Source: JAWWBL01 sp033720975 (GTDB lineage Bacteria; Actinomycetota; Acidimicrobiia; Spongiisociales; ZC4RG35). Taken from it: a DNA stretch of 5,803 nucleotides. The stretch covers positions 1 through 5,803 of the forward strand of contig JAWWBL010000109.1 of NCBI GenBank assembly GCA_033720975.1, given 5' to 3'. The notes under the pieces are model-generated. The model was not told the origin of the DNA. It saw nothing but the letters and a program-made list of their open reading frames with translations, and ran no database searches. The position numbers were made by a program, and so were the translations under genes. The number at the start of each line of letters is the position of its first letter. The first letter of the stretch is position 1. Shown in pieces: positions 1 through 5,036 of the stretch.

Positions 1-1388
1 ACGTCCTCGAGGTCAACTGCACCCCAGCCCTCACCGGTCACCGCTTTCGTGAAGCTCTCACCCTTCCCCGTCGACCCTCGGGGGTTGCACGCAACTACCC
101 CGTAGCCGGCGCCCACGTAGACCTGGAACTCGTCGAAAAACCCGTACCCGTACTGCGAAGCCGGTCCCCCATGAATGTTGAGCAGCAGGGGGACCGCTTC
201 CTCTCCCTCGGGAAGGTAAACCCAAACGTCTATCTCGTGTCCGGCCGACCCGGTGGTGAAATGGTCCGGGCCAACCATTGAGACGTCACCCGTGTCGAGG
301 TGGGTGAGTTGTCTGGTGCGGTCCTCGAAGGAGTACAGCTCGCCGGGCGAGGTGGGTGTGCTGTAGGTGGCGACAACCCGTCCCTCCTCAGCGTCATAGC
401 CGGTCACCACCTGCTCACCGGTGACCACCTCATCTATGAGACCGGAAGGCGAGACTCGCACCAGCCCGAAACTTCCGGAATCCTCTTGGCCCACGATGGC
501 ATCGTCCCCATCCCAGGCGACTCGGGGCGGGCCCGCCGACAGAGACACCGAATTGCGATCGAGCTTCCCGGTGAGATCGGTGAGGGTTCCGTCTTCTTCG
601 ACCCGATAGAGAAGCGAGTTCACCGGGTAGACGGGGTTGGTATTGCCGAGTACATGGAGATGGCCCGAAGGGCTGTACGAGGTCTGCACCCAAAAGCCCC
701 GGGGCGCCACCTGGATGGTCTCCCCGGTCTCCACACTCACCTCGAATACGTCGTTTCCCGAGCGGAGGCCCCTCGCGGGGTCCCGGTCGGAGATGAAAGC
801 GATCCTCTTGCCGTCGGGAGACCACGACAGGAGCTCGTCGTCGTAATCGCCAGGCGTCAAACAGCGAGGGTCTTCAGATCCGTCGGGATCGACCAGCCAG
901 ATGTGGCGCCGCTTGTTGTGGATCCATCCCCGATTGTCGAAGCGGTAGGGCACCGACTTGATCCGTCGTGGCTTCCGCTTGCGCTCGTCATCGTCGAGCC
1001 CGGCCCACTCCTCGACATATGTGACCGCCACGACGGCAATCCTCTTGCCATCGGGCGACCACTCGAGTGCTTCCACTCCGCGGTCGAAGTCTGTGACGAT
1101 GCGGACCTCGTCCCCGTCCGTGGAAATGATCGCCACCTGAGGCTTGGCCTCGTCGTCTTCTCGTCTGGTGAATGCGACCCGGGTGGCGTCGGGCGACCAC
1201 CGAGGGTTTGTGTCACGGACTCCTTCCGTGAAGGGCCGGGCGCCGTTCGCATCGGCTATCCAGATGGTCTGGTCGTAGCGGTCGTCATCCAGGTTGGGGC
1301 GCGAAACGGTGAAGAGGACGGCTTCGCCGTGTGGTGAGATGCGTGGATCCGAGGGGATATTGAGCTTTGCCAGATCGGTGGGCTTCAC
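1..1388 (-). CDS. S9 family (prolyl oligopeptidase / acylaminoacyl-peptidase-like) serine peptidase, 3' end cut by window
   Basis: Serine peptidase of clan SC, likely cleaving short peptides or N-acylated residues in the cytoplasm; no signal peptide is seen. The gene runs off the left edge, so 462 residues are visible and the catalytic Ser, Asp and His region is missing. Residues 1-380 look like a beta-propeller of PD40/TolB type: WSPD at 64-67, 110-113 and 189-192, YSPS at 238-241, with the opening 'IPSDPRISPHG' typical of S9C enzymes. The hydrolase domain starts near 385 (DVWVYLPEG), with the oxyanion HGGP at 406-409 and NPRGSTG at 435-441, both S9 hallmarks. The start is GTG at 1388: an in-frame TGA lies 3 nt upstream, so no earlier start exists. 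A weak GGAG about 10 nt upstream lies inside the preceding gene, suggesting translational coupling. The family is confident; the substrate is unknown. Confidence 0.93.
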   Translation of the reverse strand, partial: MKPTDLAKLNIPSDPRISPHGEAVLFTVSRPNLDDDRYDQTIWIADANGARPFTEGVRDTNPRWSPDATRVAFTRREDDEAKPQVAIISTDGDEVRIVTDFDRGVEALEWSPDGKRIAVVAVTYVEEWAGLDDDERKRKPRRIKSVPYRFDNRGWIHNKRRHIWLVDPDGSEDPRCLTPGDYDDELLSWSPDGKRIAFISDRDPARGLRSGNDVFEVSVETGETIQVAPRGFWVQTSYSPSGHLHVLGNTNPVYPVNSLLYRVEEDGTLTDLTGKLDRNSVSLSAGPPRVAWDGDDAIVGQEDSGSFGLVRVSPSGLIDEVVTGEQVVTGYDAEEGRVVATYSTPTSPGELYSFEDRTRQLTHLDTGDVSMVGPDHFTTGSAGHEIDVWVYLPEGEEAVPLLLNIHGGPASQYGYGFFDEFQVYVGAGYGVVACNPRGSTGKGESFTKAVTGEGWGAVDLED

Positions 1389-1391
1389 TCC

Positions 1392-1712
1392 TCAGTGCTC
1401 CATCCCGCCTTGGGACCCTGCCACCATCCGCTGGGTGCGGGAAAGACCGGCCAGCAGCTCCGCGTAGAGCGGCATCCGCGCCGGAGCGCAACACTCGATC
1501 TGGAGTTCCCCGATCACTGCGCCGGCACCTTTCAGCTCCCCCAGAATGCGGTCGTGCGCCTGTGGGTCTGTGTCGAGTTTGCCGATGTCGGCGCGCACCC
1601 GATCCAGCGTCTGCTGGAGTGCTTCCATGCGAGGACTCCGATTGGGAACGCAGCAGTTGTCGTGCAACTCGGTGAGCACTTCGTCGCACTCGTCGAGGGT
1701 GGTGGAGGCCAT
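1392..1712 (-). CDS. Small duplicated CC-x-P-x-R-x-P protein of unknown function
   Basis: I cannot assign a function to this protein of 106 residues. Two segments align without gaps at a constant offset of 54: residues 12-38 (VLTELHDNCCVPNRSP...) and 66-92 (VIGELQIECCAPARMP...). They share V, EL, CC, P, R, P, L, L and R, so the protein is an internal duplication. Cysteines are C9, C20, C21, C74 and C75; paired cysteines in amphipathic helices suggest a metal site or disulfides. No signal peptide or membrane helix is visible. It lies directly upstream of, and in the same frame as, the S9 peptidase, with 3 nt between stop and start, so the two are surely cotranscribed. The start is uncertain. 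ATG 1712 has no Shine-Dalgarno. An in-frame GTG at 1736 lies 7 nt after a -10-like TACGAT and would give a leaderless start with 8 more residues. Confidence 0.75.
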   Translation of the reverse strand: MASTTLDECDEVLTELHDNCCVPNRSPRMEALQQTLDRVRADIGKLDTDPQAHDRILGELKGAGAVIGELQIECCAPARMPLYAELLAGLSRTQRMVAGSQGGMEH

Positions 1713-1743
1713 CTCGGCAACGGAAAGGGAACTCACCCGGGCG

Positions 1744-1749
1744 ATCGTA
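1744..1749 (-). promoter_or_regulatory. Possible -10 element for the CC-repeat protein / peptidase operon
   Basis: Read on the minus strand this is TACGAT, followed by exactly 7 nt and then the in-frame GTG at 1736. The same 7-nt spacing is seen between the -10 and ATG of the ArsR-type gene in this window. No good -35 sits 16-18 nt upstream. A competing reading is TTGGCA at 1783-1788 as -35, with a TTGTAT or TGTATC box about 15-16 nt downstream, which would give a leadered message. The assignment is tentative. Confidence 0.3.
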
Positions 1750-1817
1750 GAGTTCGACCGATACAAAGGGGCAGCTTCATGTGCCAAACTGTGGTTTAGT
1801 TGGATCGAGGTGAGGCC

Positions 1818-2783
1818 ATGACGGCCGTCAACATGGCGCCGCACCGGGTCGGTGCTGGCGAACCAGATCGATTGGTGCTCTTGCCGCCGACGCTGCACGC
1901 AATCGCAATCCTCGGAATCCCTGTGGCCGTTGTGTCGGCTACCGGCGGAACGGACGCCATCGGCTTTTGGGTAGAAGCGCTCTTCCACCTGATAGTCGCC
2001 TTCACCCTGGGTGCCGCCATGTTCGCTCTGGTCGGGTATCTGATACTGGCGCCGATCAACCGCCTTCGGCGTCGATTCCGGCCGAGCAAGAACGATGACC
2101 TCGTGACCTACGGTCTGGTGTCGATGTTCCTGCTCGGTGGGACGATCTATTTCCTGACCGAGCCAACCCTCGGCAGTTTCCAGGTGGATCTGCCAACCGG
2201 CTCACCAAACACCGGCGCCTTCCTCGTCATCGTTGGCTCTGCTGGCATGGGCTGGGCCCTCTTCCGATCCGCGTCTGCGATTCGACGGCGGATAGGACGG
2301 CAGCGTTCGCCCCAGATCCTGACGTCTCAAGGGTCCCGTTCCAGTCGGCCCTGGGGGGTGAGTCCCGAGGAGCCGAACGATGAGTTCTGGTCTGCAGACG
2401 TGGTGGTCGCCTGGAGATCATGGGCATGGGACGGCAGATCGCTCCACGGGTTTCGGGTGGCGTGGAAGGATTCGACGTTCGTCGCCGTGTGCGAAGGCTG
2501 TCGGCGCTCTCCGGGCTGGGATCACGCTTGCGGTATCTATGCGACCCGGGATCGAGAGGATGTCGAGTTGTTCGGCCAGGTGCCGGTCATCGGCCGTGTC
2601 GAGATGTGGGGTGACGTCGTTGAACACGAGTTTGGCTACCGATCGAGCCACGCTCGGATCACCGACATGTGGGTGGACTCTCCTGTACACGCCCGCCGCC
2701 TGGGGCGCTCATATCCCGATGTCCGGGTGTGGGAAGGGATGCCAGTCAAGAGCAGGGAGGTTTGCCATGGCGAACATAGGTAA
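1818..2783 (+). CDS. Four-helix membrane protein with a C-terminal soluble CGIYA-motif domain
   Basis: The protein has 321 residues and I cannot name it. Hydrophobic segments lie at about 20-42, 50-80, 95-113 and 132-150. The loop after helix 2 (NRLRRRFRPSK) and the stretch after helix 4 (RRRIGRQR) are strongly basic, so both ends are probably cytoplasmic. Residues 160-190 are a polar linker. From about 197 to 286 is a soluble domain with WRSW, C225-x2-C228, an SPGWDHACGIYA stretch (231-242), a WGDVVEHE motif (264-271) and GYRSSHA. From memory, domains of the form 'W..., C..., CGIYA..., WG.V.EH..GYRA' recur in uncharacterised actinobacterial proteins, mostly without a membrane anchor. Start: ATG 1818 is preceded by GAGGTGAGG with proper spacing, which decides against the upstream in-frame TTG at 1800. 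Its 3' end overlaps the next small gene by 17 nt. Confidence 0.85.
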   Translation: MTAVNMAPHRVGAGEPDRLVLLPPTLHAIAILGIPVAVVSATGGTDAIGFWVEALFHLIVAFTLGAAMFALVGYLILAPINRLRRRFRPSKNDDLVTYGLVSMFLLGGTIYFLTEPTLGSFQVDLPTGSPNTGAFLVIVGSAGMGWALFRSASAIRRRIGRQRSPQILTSQGSRSSRPWGVSPEEPNDEFWSADVVVAWRSWAWDGRSLHGFRVAWKDSTFVAVCEGCRRSPGWDHACGIYATRDREDVELFGQVPVIGRVEMWGDVVEHEFGYRSSHARITDMWVDSPVHARRLGRSYPDVRVWEGMPVKSREVCHGEHR

Positions 2784-2889
2784 GCCTGTGAGGAGGATCC
2801 GGATCGAGCCGGAGCGTTCACCGAAGCAGCCGGCTGAGCCCAAGAAAGAACCGCGACGCCCTCAGCCGGAGCCTCGCAAGGTCCGCTGA
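2767..2889 (+). CDS. 40-residue Pro/Arg/Lys-rich small protein (MANIGKP type)
   Basis: This small gene encodes MANIGKPVRRIRIEPE followed by a disordered tail rich in P, E, K and R. It overlaps the 3' end of the membrane-protein gene by 17 nt in another frame and has a strong AGGGAGG 6 nt before its ATG, so real translation, coupled to the upstream gene, is likely. From memory, short actinobacterial proteins starting 'M.NIG.P.R...' with a proline-rich tail form a recurring family of unknown role. Low complexity makes homology searching hard. There is no membrane segment or cysteine. A role as a basic binding peptide for a partner protein or nucleic acid would be a guess. The stop lies 5 nt from the stop of the converging GNAT gene. 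Confidence 0.68.
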   Translation: MANIGKPVRRIRIEPERSPKQPAEPKKEPRRPQPEPRKVR

Positions 2890-2894
2890 CGGGA

Positions 2895-3218
2895 TTACTC
2901 CTCCTGGGCGACGAGTCGCTCCATGATCCGCTGGTTGACGATGTCGTTGTATTCGGGGTGTCTTCCAAGCCAGGCCGCCACAAACGGGCACAGCGGAACG
3001 ATGGTTTGCCCCTTTGATCGGACGTCGTCAAGTGCGAATCGCACGAGGACCGAACCAACTCCTCTTCCTTCGTACTCCTCGGCGATCTCGGTGTGATAGA
3101 AGAAGTGGATGCCGGGCCCGCGTAGGTGGTACTCGGTGTACCCGACTATCTCGCCGTCGACCTCTACCACGTAGCGGCTGTTGTCCGGGTCGTGCCTCGC
3201 TCGGGCTTTTGTGTCCAT
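2895..3218 (-). CDS. Small GNAT-fold acetyltransferase (COG2388 / YjdJ / NATD1-like)
   Basis: The protein has 107 residues, a normal length for the minimal single-domain GNAT group related to YjdJ and human NATD1. Visible signatures are a first strand with DGEIVGYTEY (21-30), then HTEIAEEYEGRGVGSVLVRFAL (42-63) containing the acetyl-CoA pyrophosphate loop E-G-R-G-V-G, and the C-terminal CPFVAAWLGRHPEY (77-90), which is characteristic of this subgroup. It should bind acetyl-CoA and transfer an acetyl group; the acceptor is unknown. ATG 3218 is chosen over the in-frame TTG at 3230, which would add only MPPP. Neither has a Shine-Dalgarno. A TACATT box ends 10 nt before the ATG on the coding strand and could be a -10. 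The gene is convergent with the MANIGKP-type gene and has no clear terminator between them. Confidence 0.9.
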   Translation of the reverse strand: MDTKARARHDPDNSRYVVEVDGEIVGYTEYHLRGPGIHFFYHTEIAEEYEGRGVGSVLVRFALDDVRSKGQTIVPLCPFVAAWLGRHPEYNDIVNQRIMERLVAQEE

Positions 3219-3347
3219 TGGAGGCGGCAATGTAGACGAGGAATGCCAGGGGACTAGTCCGGGGGGGCATTGTTCGACTGTCCCTTATGGGCTCACCCAT
3301 CCCGTCGTAGCCTGGCTGGCATACAACCGATTGGGAGGCTTCCGTAA

Positions 3348-3713
3348 GTGGGAGACATGGAAACGAGGGATCCTGTAGGTCAAGCGGGACCCGAGACGTG
3401 TGGTCATCCGGTCACGTCGAGCTCGGTGATCGCAGGCATGCGCCGCGTCGTCTGTGAGGCCTGCGGGCACGTGAGCGTCGAGTACGTTTCAGACACGGTC
3501 AGGCTGTTTCCCGCGCCTGATGTGGAGGTCGACCTGACTGGTGGTTCGGTCGGCGCTTTCCGGGCGGGTCAGCGGAAGTGTTTCAGGTGTCGGGGGAAGG
3601 CATTGTTCATCACCCCACTGGGGTTGGGGTGCACTGCACATGCCTGGGAGGCAGCGGCGGAGCAGGAGGCCATGGGCCGGGATCTTTGGATCCCGATTCG
3701 AATCGAGTCCTGA
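3348..3713 (+). CDS. Small protein with two probable zinc-binding modules
   Basis: The protein has 121 residues and no named family that I recognise. Two metal-ligand clusters are visible. The first is C18-x-H20, then C36-x2-C39-x-H41 (TCGHP...GMRRVVCEACGHVSVEY). The second is C78-x2-C81, then C95-x2-H98 (KCFRC...CTAH). The first matches a pattern I remember from uncharacterised actinobacterial proteins (C.HP...GM.R..CE.CGH.S). Structural zinc ribbons of this kind usually serve protein or nucleic-acid contacts, so a regulatory or adaptor role is possible but not shown. The start is GTG 3348, with GGGAGG ending 9 nt upstream. The in-frame ATG 3357 would sit only 2 nt after a GGGAG and is less likely. 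The gene is followed by a strong hairpin. Confidence 0.75.
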   Translation: MGDMETRDPVGQAGPETCGHPVTSSSVIAGMRRVVCEACGHVSVEYVSDTVRLFPAPDVEVDLTGGSVGAFRAGQRKCFRCRGKALFITPLGLGCTAHAWEAAAEQEAMGRDLWIPIRIES

Positions 3714-3727
3714 GCCAAGCCGCATGT

Positions 3728-3757
3728 GGTGGAGCGCTGTTGGGGCAGCGCTCCACC
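3728..3757. terminator. Bidirectional hairpin terminator between convergent genes
   Basis: GGTGGAGCGCTG (3728-3739) and CAGCGCTCCACC (3746-3757) form a perfect 12-bp, G+C-rich stem with a 6-nt TTGGGG loop. It starts 15 nt after the stop of the zinc-module gene and lies 9 nt from the stop of the ArsR/SRPBCC gene, so it can serve both. There is no T-tract on either strand, as is common for terminators of high-GC actinobacteria. Confidence 0.75.
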
Positions 3758-3765
3758 CACTGACT

Positions 3766-4530
3766 TCAGGCGGGGGAGGGGAGCGCCTCGCCCGTCTCCA
3801 CGAGGCTCTTCAAACCGGAGATGATGTAAGGGAGCCCATTTGCGAAGTCGTCCAGCGTCTTCGAGTCGAGCCCGATGTCATACAGCTCGACGGTCAGCTG
3901 CACCATCCCGTTCACCTCGGCCAGCGCCCACACCTCCCGAGCCGGTCCTTCTGCGATCAACGCTTCGTCCCATAGGGCTTGGAAGGTGAACTCCAACCTC
4001 TTCGGGGCGTCGATCGAGATGATGTGGCCCTCCGAGGCCTTCCGACCGTCCGGGTAGAAGTAGTTCATCTCCGAGCCAACCTCCCAGTCCGAATCCACGA
4101 GCGTGCCGTAGAAGTACTGGGAGGTCATGTCGGGATTGACGATCGCGTCCCAGACCTCCTCGACGGTTGCCTTGATGAAGGCCTTGTAAACGTGTGCCGG
4201 TCGTTCCATTTGCTTCTGCTCTCCTGTTTCCAGACGAGCCTTGATGCCGGTGATCGCCCCAACCCTTGGCTCGGCGTACTTGGTGATCCAGCGATCGTGG
4301 ATCAGCTTGATGGGGACGGGATTGAGGTAGTGATACTTCGATCTTCCCTGTTTCCGGGTCGTCACCAACCCAGCCTCCTCGAGAACCCGGAGATGGTTCA
4401 TGACGCCAAATCGGGTCATGTCGGGGAGCAGACCGGTCAACTCACCGAGCGTTTGCCCATCACGCTCATAGAGGGCATCGAGGAGAATCCTCCGCCCGGG
4501 GTCGTTGATCGCCCTGAACACCTCGTCCAT
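3766..4530 (-). CDS. ArsR-type winged-helix regulator fused to an SRPBCC/AHSA1 domain
   Basis: The protein has 254 residues in two domains. Residues 1-85 are an ArsR-family winged helix-turn-helix: MDEVFRAINDPGRRILLDAL, then LTGLLPDMTRFGVMNHLRVLEEAGLV as the recognition region, and a wing at TTRKQGRSKYHYL. No arsenic or metal cysteine motif is present; the protein has no cysteine at all. Residues 112-248 are an SRPBCC (START-like, AHSA1 group) domain: HVYKAFIKATVEEVWDAIVNPD, then GSEMNYFYPDGRKASEGHI. That fold has a deep hydrophobic cavity, so it is a plausible ligand sensor. Such domains often appear as adjacent ArsR and SRPBCC genes; here they are one polypeptide. ATG 4530 is chosen because the promoter places transcription initiation at or one base before it, and because the protein then opens as ArsR proteins usually do. 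In-frame ATGs at 4539 and 4542 and GTG 4560 lie within the promoter elements. An internal ATG at 4209 has its own AGGAGA. Confidence 0.93.
   Translation of the reverse strand: MDEVFRAINDPGRRILLDALYERDGQTLGELTGLLPDMTRFGVMNHLRVLEEAGLVTTRKQGRSKYHYLNPVPIKLIHDRWITKYAEPRVGAITGIKARLETGEQKQMERPAHVYKAFIKATVEEVWDAIVNPDMTSQYFYGTLVDSDWEVGSEMNYFYPDGRKASEGHIISIDAPKRLEFTFQALWDEALIAEGPAREVWALAEVNGMVQLTVELYDIGLDSKTLDDFANGLPYIISGLKSLVETGEALPSPA
4220..4225 (-). promoter_or_regulatory. Internal Shine-Dalgarno before Met108 of the ArsR/SRPBCC fusion
   Basis: On the minus strand this reads AGGAGA, 10 nt before an in-frame ATG at 4209. That ATG is codon 108, at the junction of the two domains, and would start a free 147-residue SRPBCC protein (MERPAHVYKAF...). 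The site may be active, or a relic of a separate gene, or chance from the codons of the linker ETGEQKQ. Confidence 0.4.
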
Positions 4531-4537
4531 GGCTTCC

Positions 4538-4567
4538 ATCATATGTGAGTAAATACTCACATGTCAA
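4538..4567 (-). promoter_or_regulatory. Promoter of the ArsR/SRPBCC gene, predicted leaderless
   Basis: On the minus strand, TTGACA (4567-4562, a perfect -35) and TATGAT (4543-4538, one mismatch from TATAAT) are separated by 18 bp. Seven bases (GGAAGCC) follow the -10 before ATG 4530, so RNA polymerase would start at or one base before the start codon, giving a message without a Shine-Dalgarno. Leaderless messages are common in actinobacteria. Confidence 0.7.
4543..4562. promoter_or_regulatory. Operator: perfect 9-2-9 inverted repeat, probable ArsR-type binding site
   Basis: ATGTGAGTAAATACTCACAT has two perfect 9-bp arms around a central AA. It fills the spacer between -35 and -10 of the ArsR/SRPBCC promoter and touches both boxes, so a bound dimer would block polymerase. 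The GAGTA..TACTC core resembles operators known for ArsR-family repressors. It lies 51 bp before the ATG of the divergent SnoaL-like gene and may control that too. A chance perfect 9-bp-arm repeat of fixed spacing in 5.8 kb is expected about 0.02 times. Confidence 0.85.
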
Positions 4568-4600
4568 GAACGTAAGTAGGGTTCGGGCCACCCAACGGCC

Positions 4601-4606
4601 GAGGAG
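4601..4606 (+). promoter_or_regulatory. Ribosome-binding site of the SnoaL-like gene
   Basis: GAGGAG lies 7 nt before ATG 4614. It decides the start against the upstream in-frame codons back to 4545, which lie inside the operator region and would add 23 residues unrelated to the fold. Confidence 0.75.
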
Positions 4607-4613
4607 TATCGCA

Positions 4614-5003
4614 ATGGAAAACCATCCACATGCCCAGAAGTATCGAGATGTCCATGAAGCCTTCATGTCGGGTGAGGGCCCAGCGCGGATGCTGGACCTT
4701 CTCGCAGATGACGTGGTCTGGCATCAGATCGGCGGAGAGACCCTCAACGGCAAGCAGGCCGTTGCTGACTCGTGGGCCATGCTTGACGCTGGTGTGGACT
4801 TCTCCTTGGAGTTGCACGACGTCATCAGCAACGGAGAGCATCTCGTGGGGCTGGTCGAGGCGAGCGTGAAGGCAGGGGACGAGTCGTTCAACTATCGGAC
4901 CGCTGAGATTGCTCACGTGAACGACGAAGGCAAGATCACCGAACGCTGGGCGTTCTCCGACGATACCCAGGCGATCATCGATTTCTTCGGCCGGCTCGGC
5001 TAG
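4614..5003 (+). CDS. SnoaL-like / NTF2-fold (nuclear transport factor 2 family) protein
   Basis: The protein has 129 residues, the usual length for a single SnoaL-like domain. The order of elements fits the alpha+beta barrel: an N-terminal helix (YRDVHEAFMSGEGPARMLDLLADDVVWHQIGGETLNGKQAV, 10-50), a mid helix (VADSWAMLDAG), then strands (FSLELHDVISNGEHLVGLVEASVKAGDESFNYRTAEIAHVNDEGKITERWAFSDD), ending in a short helix (TQAIIDFFGRLG). The W36-H37 and R111-W112 positions line the pocket in this fold. Members bind or cyclise small hydrophobic compounds or have no known activity, so the reaction cannot be named. The gene diverges from the ArsR/SRPBCC regulator across a shared 83-bp region holding the operator, and precedes the FAD oxidoreductase by 33 nt in the same direction. 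No clear plus-strand promoter is seen. Confidence 0.9.
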   Translation: MENHPHAQKYRDVHEAFMSGEGPARMLDLLADDVVWHQIGGETLNGKQAVADSWAMLDAGVDFSLELHDVISNGEHLVGLVEASVKAGDESFNYRTAEIAHVNDEGKITERWAFSDDTQAIIDFFGRLG

Positions 5004-5036
5004 GCCAACACCGGTTCCACCTACTCTGCCCTGACC

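Noticed and set aside
769..782. CCCCTCGCGGGG hairpin
   Set aside because: It is short and lies inside the peptidase coding region, where G+C-rich self-complementary runs are common.
300..1337. Long plus-strand open frame (345 codons) opposite the S9 peptidase
   Set aside because: It is the complement of a clearly recognisable peptidase reading frame with WSPD, HGGP and NPRGS motifs; its own translation has no recognisable domain and no ribosome site.
1800..1817. TTG start at 1800 for the membrane protein
   Set aside because: The GAGGTGAGG ribosome site lies inside this extension and serves ATG 1818.
2380..2766. Upstream extension of the 40-residue MANIGKP-type gene in its own frame
   Set aside because: It overlaps the CGIYA domain of the membrane protein, which is the real frame there; the strong AGGGAGG marks ATG 2767 as the start.
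3251..3260. Perfect 10-bp palindrome GGACTAGTCC upstream of the GNAT gene
   Set aside because: Several 10-bp palindromes are expected by chance in a window of this length, and it has no clear promoter around it.
4531..4560. GTG 4560 or ATG 4542/4539 as start of the ArsR/SRPBCC protein
   Set aside because: These codons lie within the promoter spacer or -10 box; a message starting about 7 nt after TATGAT would not contain them.
5004..5036. Readthrough fusion of the SnoaL-like gene into the oxidoreductase (same frame, TAG between)
   Set aside because: Both proteins have complete, family-typical ends and the 33-nt gap has an ordinary ATG at its end; nothing points to programmed readthrough.
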